This document shows positions 1 to 7,424 of a stretch of DNA of 37,403 nt, in pieces (the stretch's first letter is position 1; each line of letters starts with the position of its first letter). The notes beneath the pieces were generated by a model. It did no database searches. It saw only the letters and a program-made list of their open reading frames with translations, and was not told the origin of the DNA. A program made the position numbers and the translations under genes. This DNA is from Anaerolineae bacterium (lineage in GTDB: Bacteria > Chloroflexota > Anaerolineae > Anaerolineales > E44-bin32): NCBI GenBank assembly GCA_011174845.1, contig DUEW01000176.1, positions 1-37,403 on the forward strand, in the 5' to 3' direction.

Positions 1-330
1 GATGAGGTGGAGTACTGCGGCTTTATCTCAGGTCGCGAGGTGGATAAATTTGCTATCCGAGGATTAACCCCGATACCTGGTTCGGCGATAAAGACGCCGA
101 TCATCGCCGAGTGCCCGATCAACATTGAGTGCCGGGTGAGTCATCATCTTCCATTGGGAAGCCATGACCTGTTTATCGGAGAGGTGGTGGCGGTGCAGAT
201 CAGCTCAGAGGTGCTGGATGAAAAGGGTCGAGTGGATGACAGAAAAAATAAACCAATCCTCTTCACCGCCAACGAATACTGGGGGTTGGGTGAGCTACTA
301 GGATCGTACGGGTTCAAAAAAACAGGTTAG
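1..330 (+). CDS. Flavin reductase-like (flavoredoxin) protein, C-terminal part
   Basis: The reading frame is open from the first base, so the 5' end lies outside the window; only about 109 C-terminal residues are visible. Segments such as TPIPGSAIKTPIIAECPINI and HDLFIGEVVAVQ are typical of the split-barrel FMN-binding flavin reductase/flavoredoxin family, which binds FMN and passes electrons between NAD(P)H or iron-sulfur partners and FMN. It ends 12 bases before the next gene, so it is probably the first visible gene of the formate dehydrogenase operon. Family assignment is fairly secure. The physiological partner is not known; a role as electron carrier for the adjacent dehydrogenase is inferred from position alone. 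Confidence 0.75.
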   Translation, partial: DEVEYCGFISGREVDKFAIRGLTPIPGSAIKTPIIAECPINIECRVSHHLPLGSHDLFIGEVVAVQISSEVLDEKGRVDDRKNKPILFTANEYWGLGELLGSYGFKKTG

Positions 331-342
331 CGACCAATAAAC

Positions 343-1161
343 GTGAACCTACCACAAGAAGTCCTGACTGAAGAAACGCGCCAGATCGTAAGCCGGTTGC
401 TTCGCGACAATCAAGTCGTAGGTGTGATAGGCTTGCGCACCGAACACAATCACACCGGTCCGCACCTCTTCACATCGGCAGATGATCTTAAAGAATTGAC
501 CTTAGAACCCCGCTACCCTCTGGCTACCATCTGTCAGGCGATTCTCTCCAGCCTCTCACAGGGTAAATTAGGCGTGATCGTAAGAGGTTGCGACGAACGA
601 GCGTTGATCGAGATGGCCAAGTTGACCAATATCGAGATGGAGCGGCTCGTGCTCATCGGATTGTCTTGTTCGGAAGAATTGGCGCGTCAATGTCGATGTA
701 GACGACCTTACCCCAGCCACATCGACGTCGGTGAGATCGTGGAAGGGGTCTCGCCCCTGGAAGATACGCAAGTTCGGAGATTGCTGGAGCAGAATGTAGA
801 GGAGCGACTGGCATTTTGGCAACAGGAGTTTGCCCGCTGCATCAAGTGCTACGGTTGCCGAAACATCTGCCCTGTTTGTATCTGCACAGAGTGTGTCTTG
901 AAGGAAGAATGTTGGGTGGAACGAGGCCAGATCCCTCCCGAATTACAGTTCCATCTTATCCGAGCTTACCACATCGCTGACAAATGCGTCGGCTGCGGCG
1001 CATGCGTGGCTGCCTGTCCGATGGAGATCCCCATGACAACGTTTTACACATTGGTGCAAGAGAAGCTCAGGGAACTCTTCGACTACGAGCCTGGGCTGGA
1101 CACAAAGCAGAAGTCACCTATAACGACGACCCTGGAGGAGACGCCGCTCCGTGAACTATAA
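343..1161 (+). CDS. FrhB-like iron-sulfur protein, probable formate dehydrogenase beta/electron-transfer subunit
   Basis: This 272-aa protein starts at GTG. Residues about 10-160 resemble the FrhB/FdhB type (coenzyme F420 hydrogenase/dehydrogenase beta family). The C-terminal half is rich in Cys: C166/C169/C172/C176 form a CxxCxxCxxxC [4Fe-4S] motif, C179/C181/C184/C190 follow, and C215/C218/C221/C225 form a second ferredoxin motif (CVGCGACVAACP). Such proteins move electrons between the catalytic dehydrogenase and a flavin or ferredoxin carrier in the cytoplasm. The gene overlaps the formate dehydrogenase start by 11 bases, which implies translational coupling and a shared complex. Whether it binds a flavin cannot be judged from the sequence. 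Use of F420 specifically is not supported here; related proteins also serve non-F420 systems. Confidence 0.75.
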   Translation: MNLPQEVLTEETRQIVSRLLRDNQVVGVIGLRTEHNHTGPHLFTSADDLKELTLEPRYPLATICQAILSSLSQGKLGVIVRGCDERALIEMAKLTNIEMERLVLIGLSCSEELARQCRCRRPYPSHIDVGEIVEGVSPLEDTQVRRLLEQNVEERLAFWQQEFARCIKCYGCRNICPVCICTECVLKEECWVERGQIPPELQFHLIRAYHIADKCVGCGACVAACPMEIPMTTFYTLVQEKLRELFDYEPGLDTKQKSPITTTLEETPLREL

Positions 1162-3226
1162 AACGGTCCTGACCGTCTGTCCTTATTGCGGCTGCGGGTG
1201 CGGTATGTATCTGCCAGTTCTCGATGGCCAACTGGGGCAACCCATCCCTGATAAGACTCATCCCCTCAGCGAGGGTCGGCTATGCATAAAAGGCTGGGCT
1301 GCTAGCGAACATGTTGTCAGCCCGGATCGCTTGACCCAACCCCTGGTGAGAACTGGAGATGATCTGAAGCAAGCGACCTGGGACGAAGCCCTCGACCTTG
1401 TCGCTTCTCGGTTGATGACCCTCCGTGATCGTCACGGTCCTGACAGCCTGGCCTTTCTTTGTTCAGCCAAATGCACCAACGAAGAGAACTACCTGCTCCA
1501 GAAGTTCGCCCGGACAACGGTCGGTACAAATAACGTCGATCACTGCGCTCGCCTTTGACACTCCCCCACCGTGGCCGGTCTGGTCACAGCGTTTGGCAGC
1601 GGGGCAATGACCAACTCGGTTCCAGAGATCGAGGAGGCCGACTGCATCCTGGTCACCGGATCTAATACAAGTGAGAACCATCCTCTCATCGGCGCCCGAA
1701 TTCTCCGGGCTCAGCGGAAAGGGGCCAAGCTGGTCGTGGTGGACCCCAGGCACATACATCTGGCTCAGTTCGCCGATATCTATGCTCGATCCCGACCAGG
1801 CACTGACGTTGCTTGGGTAAACGGGCTGATGCACATCATCCTCACGGAAGGCTGGGAGGATCGCGAATTCATCGCCGCACGCACCGATGGCTTTGAGCGA
1901 TTGAAGGAGAAAGTAGCCGAGTACTCACCCGAGAGAGTTGAAGCGATCACTGGCATTAAGCAGGGACAACTGAGGGAGATTGCCCGTCTGTATGCTGGAG
2001 CAGAACGGGCATCGATCGTCTACGCGATGGGCATCACCCAGCATACTACCGGCACAGACAACGTGCTCTCGTTGGCCAACTTAGCGATGCTGACAGGAAA
2101 TGTGGGTAAACGGGGCACAGGGGTCAATCCGCTGCGGGGACAGAATAACGTTCAGGGCGCATGCGACGTAGGAGGACTGCCGAACGTCTTCCCCGGCTAC
2201 CAACAGGTGACGGATCCTAAGGTGCGGGAGAAATTCGAGCAGGCCTGGGAGATCAAACCGGAATTCAAAGGTCTCCCGCAGGAGCCAGGTTTAACGTTGG
2301 TCGAAATGATGAACGCCTGCGCCGAGGGTACATTAAAGAGCATGTTCATCCTGGCTGAGAACCCCGTGCTCTCCGATCCCGATGTCAATCATGTACGCGA
2401 GGCGTTACAAAATTTAAAATTCCTGGTCGTGCAGGATATCTTTCTCACAGAGACTGCCGAGTTGGCCGATGTGGTCCTCCCAGGCAGCAGTTTCGCTGAG
2501 CGCGATGGAACGGTGACCTCCACCGATCGTAGCGTACAGCGTATGCGGAAAGCTGTCGAGCCGCCAGGCGGTGCTCTGCCCGATTGGGAGATCATCTGTC
2601 AGGTAGCGAAGCGATGTGGGGGCAATGGTTTCGAGTACGATTCTCCGGAGGAAGTGTTCGCCGAGATGGCACATTTAACCCCCATCTACGGTGGCATCAA
2701 TTATTCGCGACTGGAGAATGAGTGGTTGCGTTGGCCGTGTAGCTCGCCCGAGGATCTTGGAACTGAATTCTTGCACCATGATCAATTCGCTAAAGGACGG
2801 GGACTCTTCACAGCGGTGGAATACAGAGAACCGGTAGAATTGCCAGATGAACAGTACCCGTTCATGCTTACCACTGGTAGGCAAATCTTCCATTACCACA
2901 CGGGCACCATGACACGGCGCTCACCCAGCCTCGCCCGGGAAGTGGAGCAGGGCTTTATCGAGCTTAGCCCTTATGATGCACTACAGTTGGGCGTGCAGGA
3001 TGGCGAAAAGGTGACGGTTGCCTCCCGGAGAGGGGTGATCGAGATCAAAGTCAAAGTGACATCCACCGTATCCAGAGGATTGGTGTTTATTCCATTTCAT
3101 TTTGCTGAAAGTGCAGCGAATGTGCTCACTCACCGGGCGCTGGACCCCGTGGCCAAGATCCCGGAGTTTAAGGTTTGCGCTGTTTCGGTCAGCAGAGGTC
3201 CGCAGCCGGATGTCAGATGTGATTGA
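1151..3226 (+). CDS. fdhF: Formate dehydrogenase catalytic (alpha) subunit, selenocysteine-containing
   Basis: Read through the in-frame TGA at 1556-1558, this is one 691-aa molybdopterin oxidoreductase (E. coli FdhF is 715 aa). It oxidises formate to CO2, or the reverse, at a Mo or W bis-pyranopterin centre. An N-terminal [4Fe-4S] site is visible at C10/C13/C17/C45. Selenocysteine would be residue 136 in the context CARL-U-HSPTVAGL, matching the CARV-U-HGPSVAGL context of E. coli FdhF, with the active-site His next to it. Downstream blocks such as MLTGNVGKRGTGVNPLRGQN are also typical, and the C-terminal molybdopterin-dinucleotide domain is present. The GTG start overlaps the upstream FrhB-like gene, and the 3' end overlaps the HdrC-like gene by 17 bases. 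A frameshift or pseudogene is unlikely because the frame is the same on both sides of the TGA and a SECIS hairpin follows it. No membrane anchor or Tat signal is seen, so it should be cytoplasmic. Confidence 0.93.
1556..1594 (+). promoter_or_regulatory. Bacterial SECIS element directing UGA to selenocysteine
   Basis: The UGA at 1556-1558 is followed by a hairpin with stem GTGGCC (1571-1576) and GGTCAC (1582-1587) closing a GGTCT loop (1577-1581). Exactly 18 nt separate the UGA from GGTCT. As recalled, the same spacing and the same loop occur in the E. coli fdhF SECIS element, where SelB binds this loop. The hairpin lies inside the coding sequence and keeps the frame. Confidence 0.88.
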
Positions 3227-3713
3227 GAGTCTCGCGAGCAAATACGGGCTCTATCTTTGCGTGGAATGTGGCAAATGCGTCGCGATCTGCCCCATGGGAG
3301 AGATTTATACCCACGTTTCATACGAGATCTCACCCCGCGGGATCATCGAAAGGATACTGCTGGATCCTGAAATCCCAGAGGATGATTGTTTGTGGTTCTG
3401 CCTGACCTGTGATTTATGTACCAATTTATGCCCTGCGGGTGTGCGCTTTCGTGATTTCGTTGAAGTGGCTCGCCAAGTAGCCATTAAGAATGGTATCACG
3501 GAGTACAGTTCATTTTGTGACGGGTGTGGCACCTACCTCTATCCCGAACACATCCTAGGGTACCTAAAACAAGAGTTGGGGGAAACCGCCGAGGAGCTCC
3601 TGACGCTCTGCCCCAGGTGTCGACGTTACGATTTCGGGGAAAAGCTAAAAGCGCAGATTCCGGGAAAGCGAAAGGTAGGCTCTCTCGAGGTGGAGACGGG
3701 AGACAGCCGGTGA
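3210..3713 (+). CDS. HdrC-like two-[4Fe-4S] protein with C-terminal CxxC pair
   Basis: This is a 167-aa protein. The ATG at 3210 is chosen because homology begins at MSDVIES; the frame upstream only shadows the formate dehydrogenase gene. Two ferredoxin motifs sit at C17/C20/C23/C27 and C64/C67/C70/C74, the layout of HdrC/GlpC-type electron-transfer subunits. After residue 100 there are two further CxxC pairs, C103/C106 and C134/C137, which could form a zinc ribbon or another metal site; this tail is not part of plain HdrC. It overlaps the formate dehydrogenase stop by 17 bases and the MoaD-like start by 4 bases, so all three are translationally coupled. It probably carries electrons away from the dehydrogenase. 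No HdrA or HdrB gene is visible. Confidence 0.78.
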   Translation: MSDVIESLASKYGLYLCVECGKCVAICPMGEIYTHVSYEISPRGIIERILLDPEIPEDDCLWFCLTCDLCTNLCPAGVRFRDFVEVARQVAIKNGITEYSSFCDGCGTYLYPEHILGYLKQELGETAEELLTLCPRCRRYDFGEKLKAQIPGKRKVGSLEVETGDSR

Positions 3714-3994
3714 AGGTACATCTAAAAATCTTCCTCCCCACATTGCCCGAGGCGATAGGTGATAACGAATTGGAGGTCGAGTTTGCGGGATCAACGGTCA
3801 ATGATCTGATTGCATCCTTGGTCGAGCGGTATGGTCGGAAAGCCAAGGAAGCACTTTACGATGAGCAGGGTCAGTTCGATCCATTGATCCAGGTGTTGCT
3901 CAACGGAGAGGTGTGGGTGACCCGCGACCAGCTTGATACAACCCTGCAAGACGGTGATGACCTTATATTTATGATGATGATGGCGGGAGGGTGA
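3710..3994 (+). CDS. MoaD/ThiS-family ubiquitin-like sulfur carrier
   Basis: This 94-aa protein starts with the GTG at 3710, which overlaps the preceding stop codon (GTGA). It has the beta-grasp pattern of MoaD (MKVHLKIF..., then AGSTVNDLIASL) and ends with MMAGG. The C-terminal Gly-Gly is what MoeB/ThiF-type enzymes adenylate and convert to a thiocarboxylate. In molybdopterin synthase that sulfur goes into the dithiolene of the cofactor used by formate dehydrogenase. As last gene of the formate dehydrogenase operon it is most simply a dedicated MoaD for the Mo/W cofactor. A ThiS-like or other sulfur-relay role cannot be excluded, since no MoaE is next to it. Confidence 0.8.
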   Translation: MKVHLKIFLPTLPEAIGDNELEVEFAGSTVNDLIASLVERYGRKAKEALYDEQGQFDPLIQVLLNGEVWVTRDQLDTTLQDGDDLIFMMMMAGG

Positions 3995-4073
3995 CCTCGC
4001 AAGCTTACGTGTTTTCATCTGACCGTAGGTTGTGGAAGAATGCGCTTCATTTGTCCAATATAAAATTAGATAA

Positions 4074-4106
4074 AACCCCGTCGTCTCACATCGACGGGGT
4101 TAATTT
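4074..4106 (+). terminator. Rho-independent-type terminator after the formate dehydrogenase operon
   Basis: A perfect 10-bp stem, AACCCCGTCG (4074-4083) with CGACGGGGTT (4092-4101), closes an 8-nt loop and is followed by AATTTG. A-rich sequence on the left side (TAGATAAA) means it may also work for the convergent gene on the - strand. It lies 80 bases after the MoaD-like stop. Confidence 0.75.
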
Positions 4107-4161
4107 GTCAGGAAATCAGGTACCCGAGGGGATGCTAGAAGAAACTCAATCCCATGTGACG

Positions 4162-4584
4162 TTAGAATCTAGAAGCTAACACCTTGGCCGATAGAGCCAA
4201 CCCACCTGTAATCCCAAGGCCGGCAGCGACAACCAAGTTGCCATATAAGATGATCGCCATTGGCGTGGCGATGATAATCGTAAACATCGAGATCCCAGTA
4301 GCGGCTTCAAGCGGGCTGGGTGCCACGAGGGCTGCCATCAAGCCCAAAGGCGCAAACAACAGATAGCCCACATGAATCATGCCTCTACCAAGCGGTGAAT
4401 TTAGCCCTGAATAGGCAGCTATAAATAGACACCCACTTAGAATGCCTGCCAAGAATAGACCGATCACCTCGGCTACCAATGTCGCACCAGAAGGCAAGTA
4501 TCCAAAATGGAGTGCCATCAGACCAAGCCCTAGGAACGGCCAGGTAAGCCCAATGAGCAAGATAAACAATTTGCGAACGTTCAT
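4162..4584 (-). CDS. Small integral membrane protein, function unknown
   Basis: This 140-aa protein has four predicted membrane segments: about residues 5-27 (LFILLIGLTWPFLGLGLMAL), a second around VAEVIGLFLAGILSG, a third at GYLLFAPLGLMAALVA and a last one at MFTIIIATPMAIILYG. The start is placed at the second of two adjacent ATG codons (4584) because GGGAGG lies five bases upstream of it; 4587 is the alternative. The frame continues upstream to 4647, but no ribosome-binding site is seen there. I recognise no family. It is transcribed convergently towards the formate dehydrogenase operon and divergently from the mutase gene. A role in transport or membrane stability would be guesswork. Confidence 0.6.
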   Translation of the reverse strand: MNVRKLFILLIGLTWPFLGLGLMALHFGYLPSGATLVAEVIGLFLAGILSGCLFIAAYSGLNSPLGRGMIHVGYLLFAPLGLMAALVAPSPLEAATGISMFTIIIATPMAIILYGNLVVAAGLGITGGLALSAKVLASRF

Positions 4585-4743
4585 CATACCCTCCCGGCAA
4601 GCGCTGTTGCTTACGTCATTCACTTGCAGGTCAGCGATTTCTTGCATTGTGCCACGAATCCAACCCCCAGAGGACGATTTGCAAGTTCACTGTAAGCCGG
4701 TAGCTGGGAGCTTGAGGCCACCGCATGTAAGTTACTATGCCCA

Positions 4744-4752
4744 TGCTATAAT
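4744..4752 (+). promoter_or_regulatory. Extended -10 promoter (TGCTATAAT) for the acyl-CoA mutase gene
   Basis: TGCTATAAT (4744-4752) is a perfect extended -10 element 36 bases upstream of the ATG at 4788. No good -35 box is found at 16-18 bp, which fits an extended -10 promoter. The identical nonamer lies upstream of the gene at 18513. Confidence 0.55.
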
Positions 4753-4787
4753 CGCCCTCAAACGTGAAAATCAACTTGGAGGCCCAG

Positions 4788-6467
4788 ATGTTCGATCGGG
4801 AGAAGCTTGAAACACTACGACTTGCGTTAGAGGAGTGGGAAAGGGATACGCTCAACGAAATCCTAGATCGCGTGCCAGAGCGTCGGGAGCAATTTATCAC
4901 TACCTCCTCTGAGCCGATCAATCGCCTTTACACTCCTTTAGACATCACAGGCATGGATTTCTTGCGGGATCTGGGCCTACCAGGAGAATATCCCTTCACA
5001 CGAGGTGTTCACCCAACACTTTACCGCGGAAAACCATGGACGATGCGAATGTTCGCTGGGTTCGGTACCGCCGAGGAGACCAATCAACGTTTCCGTTACT
5101 TGCTCGACCAAGGTCAAACCGGTTTATCCACTGCATTCGATCTACCGACATTGATGGGTTACGACACCGACGCGCCGGAGGCGCTCGGAGAGTTCGGTAA
5201 ATGTGGTGTAGCGATCTCCTCACTGAAAGATATGGAAATCCTATTCCATGACATTCCACTCGATCAAGTCTCTACCAGCATGACGATTAATTCCCCAGCG
5301 GCCGTGATCTGGGCAATGTACATTGCAGCGGCCGAAAAACAGGGCGTTCGTCAGGAACAACTCCGAGGCACGATCCAAAATGACATTCTCAAAGAGTACA
5401 TCGCTCAAAAGGAATACATCTTCCCGCCTAAACCCTCGATGCGCTTGGTGATCGATACCTTCGAATACGGCAGCAATCACTTACCATTGTGGAACACGAT
5501 TTCGATCTCGGGGTATCACATTCGAGAGGCGGGTTCAACCGCAGCCCAGGAACTGGCTTTTACACTGGCGGATGGGATGGAATATGTGCAATGGGCGGTG
5601 GATCGCGGCTTGGAGATTGACAACTTCGCTCCTCGTTTATCTTTTTTCTTCAACGCCCATAATGACTTCTTCGAAGAGATCGCCAAGTATCGTGCCGCTC
5701 GTAGAATCTGGGCTCAAGAGATGCGGAACACCTTCGCTGCTAAAAACCAACGCTCTTGGCTGATGCGCTTTCACACCCAAACCGCCGGTGTTAGTCTGAC
5801 CGCTCAACAACCAGAGATCAATATCGTGCGTGTTGCCATTCAGGCACTGGCAGCAGTTTTGGGGGGCACCCAATCGCTTCACACCAACTCGATGGACGAA
5901 GCGTTGGCTCTTCCCTCCGAATACGCCGCTACGATCGCCCTTCGCACTCAACAATTCCTACTTGAGGAATCAGGTGTAGCAAATACCATCGATCCACTTG
6001 GAGGATCGTTTTTTATTGAAGCGATGACCGACCGAATGGAAATTCAAGCGAGAGAGTACTTCCGTCGGATCGACGAGTTAGGTGGTGTACTTCCTGCGCT
6101 CGAGGTCGGTTTTTTCCAGCGGGAGATCCACGAGGCAGCCTATCGTTACCAGCGCGAGATCGACCAGGGGCAGCGTAATATCGTCGCTGTGAATGCTTAC
6201 CTCGACGATGCACCCTTAAAGATCCCACTCTTGGAGTTGGATCCGGAGGGTTATAAGCGTCAAGTTGAGCGCTTGGAGGAGCTTCGTCGCACTCGTGATA
6301 ACGGTGCAGTCGGCCAAAAGCTCGATCGGTTACGCATCGCTTGCCAAGGCACAGAAAATACGATGCCGTTCATCCTCGAAGCCGTTCACGCTTATGCCAC
6401 ATTAGGAGAAATCATTGATGTGATGAGGGAGGTCTTCGGCACCTACGAAGAACCAAGTTGGATGTGA
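4788..6467 (+). CDS. Acyl-CoA mutase large subunit, methylmalonyl-CoA mutase family (isobutyryl-CoA mutase-like site)
   Basis: This 559-aa protein covers only the substrate-binding TIM-barrel domain of the adenosylcobalamin-dependent methylmalonyl-CoA mutase family; the B12-binding domain must come from a separate small subunit that is not in this window. Start ATG 4788 has TTGGAGG just upstream; an earlier ATG at 4764 is less likely. Family blocks [28 protein letters not shown] and SGYHIREAG are clear. Numbering happens to match P. shermanii mutase. Position 89 is Phe, where methylmalonyl-CoA mutase has Tyr89. Position 207 is Gln, where it has Arg207. His244 is kept. Phe/Gln is the pair reported for isobutyryl-CoA mutase, because the carboxylate of methylmalonyl-CoA need not be bound. 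Most annotation pipelines would call it methylmalonyl-CoA mutase; the substrate is inferred from two residues. Confidence 0.9.
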   Translation: MFDREKLETLRLALEEWERDTLNEILDRVPERREQFITTSSEPINRLYTPLDITGMDFLRDLGLPGEYPFTRGVHPTLYRGKPWTMRMFAGFGTAEETNQRFRYLLDQGQTGLSTAFDLPTLMGYDTDAPEALGEFGKCGVAISSLKDMEILFHDIPLDQVSTSMTINSPAAVIWAMYIAAAEKQGVRQEQLRGTIQNDILKEYIAQKEYIFPPKPSMRLVIDTFEYGSNHLPLWNTISISGYHIREAGSTAAQELAFTLADGMEYVQWAVDRGLEIDNFAPRLSFFFNAHNDFFEEIAKYRAARRIWAQEMRNTFAAKNQRSWLMRFHTQTAGVSLTAQQPEINIVRVAIQALAAVLGGTQSLHTNSMDEALALPSEYAATIALRTQQFLLEESGVANTIDPLGGSFFIEAMTDRMEIQAREYFRRIDELGGVLPALEVGFFQREIHEAAYRYQREIDQGQRNIVAVNAYLDDAPLKIPLLELDPEGYKRQVERLEELRRTRDNGAVGQKLDRLRIACQGTENTMPFILEAVHAYATLGEIIDVMREVFGTYEEPSWM

Positions 6468-6494
6468 ACATCCATTTCGTTGTTTTCATGTAAA

Positions 6495-6545
6495 AACCCC
6501 TATGAAGATGCTCTTGAGTTTGGTACATCATTGGGGTTCTTGCCT
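6495..6545 (+). terminator. Possible terminator hairpin after the mutase gene
   Basis: AACCCC (6495-6500) can pair with GGGGTT (6533-6538), with a further GATG/CATC pairing inside (6507-6510, 6526-6529). The loop is long and only TTCTTG follows, so this is a weak candidate. It begins 27 bases after the stop codon. Confidence 0.35.
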
Positions 6546-6574
6546 AGATCTTGTCCGAAATTTACCGAAGGTGC

Positions 6575-6611
6575 ACTCAGGATGACATTCTCAGAAAATG
6601 TCATCCTGAGT
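6575..6611. repeat. Perfect 15-bp inverted repeat at the edge of foldback element C
   Basis: ACTCAGGATGACATT (6575-6589) and AATGTCATCCTGAGT (6597-6611) are exact reverse complements around a 7-nt spacer. The right arm is the outer end of the repeat described at 6597-6764, so two repeat ends appear to be joined head to head. It could also act as a transcript-end hairpin. Confidence 0.7.
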
Positions 6612-6764
6612 GAAACCCTTCAACGGATCCGTACGTCCCGAGCGAAGCCGAGGGGCTCAGACCAGGCTCCGTGAAGTGAAGGATCTCGTTTTCCGACTTG
6701 AAGAACCTCTTTCTCCCACCAACCAGATTCTTCTCCCCTAGCGCCGTTGAGAATGACATCTTCA
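6597..6764 (-). repeat. Foldback repeat family I, copy C (inverse orientation to copy B)
   Basis: About 168 bp. Its sequence is the reverse complement of the element at 9941-10102, with roughly 85-90% identity in the first 95 bases by eye. The shared core includes CGAGCGAAGCCGAGGGGCTC and CCAGGCTCCGTGAAG, and the far end carries AGCGCCGTTGAGAATGACAT. The ends resemble each other in inverted form (TGTCATCCTGAG / GAATGACATC). It lies between convergent genes and has no coding capacity beyond chance frames. Confidence 0.7.
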
Positions 6765-6898
6765 GGTGTGATCTCATGACTGAAGAAAGAGATACAAAGG
6801 ATAAGATCATTCACCTCGTCAAGATGATGGAACAAAGAGCGCTTACCTGAGATCTATATGATACGTTTACCCAAACGGACCTAAGCAGAGCATGGATC

Positions 6899-7207
6899 TT
6901 AAACTGACACAGGAGGCATTTCGAAGGTTGCCTCAGGATTCTCCCCCACCGGCGATAATTCCCCCCAATCTTTCGCTCCAAAGTAATGCACCGCGGTCTT
7001 GAGCAACATCCGAGTGTGGATGAGGAAATAATTCCGGACGACGGGGTCCAACTCTTTCAGAAAGGATTCAATATCCACTTGTAGGTCATCCATCGGGCGA
7101 CGGATATAAATTCTCAACCAATCGATGGCATTTTGACGATACGGTTCCTCTAATGAGCCGATCCAATCCACCATCTCCGTAGCTTCCCTCTTACAGCTTC
7201 CCATCAT
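6899..7207 (-). CDS. Small hypothetical protein
   Basis: This is a 102-aa soluble, acidic, helix-rich protein (LEEPYRQNAIDWLRIYIRRP, then VDIESFLKELDPVVRNYFLI). A strong ribosome-binding site, AGGAGGG, sits seven bases upstream of the ATG at 7207, which is the main support that the gene is real. No membrane segment, Cys motif or known domain is recognised. It is a single gene transcribed towards the repeat-containing spacer, and divergent from the phosphofructokinase gene. Function unknown. Confidence 0.6.
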   Translation of the reverse strand: MMGSCKREATEMVDWIGSLEEPYRQNAIDWLRIYIRRPMDDLQVDIESFLKELDPVVRNYFLIHTRMLLKTAVHYFGAKDWGELSPVGENPEATFEMPPVSV

Positions 7208-7424
7208 ATTTAATCCCTCCTATCCAGCAGCGATCCACTTACACTAACGGTACGATGAAAGGGATGCAAGCTTCAGGCCATAAGCACAAGGAGGCAAGCT
7301 TGCAGTCCTTCAGATAGAACGTACAAAATCCTTGATGAAGCCGTCTTATTTCGGTTAAGATTGAGGAGAATGCGAGCGAATGGAATAGTAAAATAGATCA
7401 GGTATATTTCCAGGAGGCGAAGCC

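Noticed and set aside
1556-1558. Premature stop or frameshift in the formate dehydrogenase gene
   Set aside because: The frame is unchanged across it, the position is the known Sec site, and a SECIS hairpin with E. coli-like spacing follows.
1463-1834. 123-aa open frame on the - strand
   Set aside because: Antisense shadow of the formate dehydrogenase gene across the Sec codon.
3102-3209. Longer N terminus for the HdrC-like protein
   Set aside because: The extra 36 residues lie inside the formate dehydrogenase gene and read as Arg/Ser-rich shadow sequence; homology starts at the ATG at 3210.
7264-7302. Inverted repeat around GCAAGCTT before the PPi-type phosphofructokinase gene
   Set aside because: Short and partly self-palindromic; no operator family recognised and no second example in the window.
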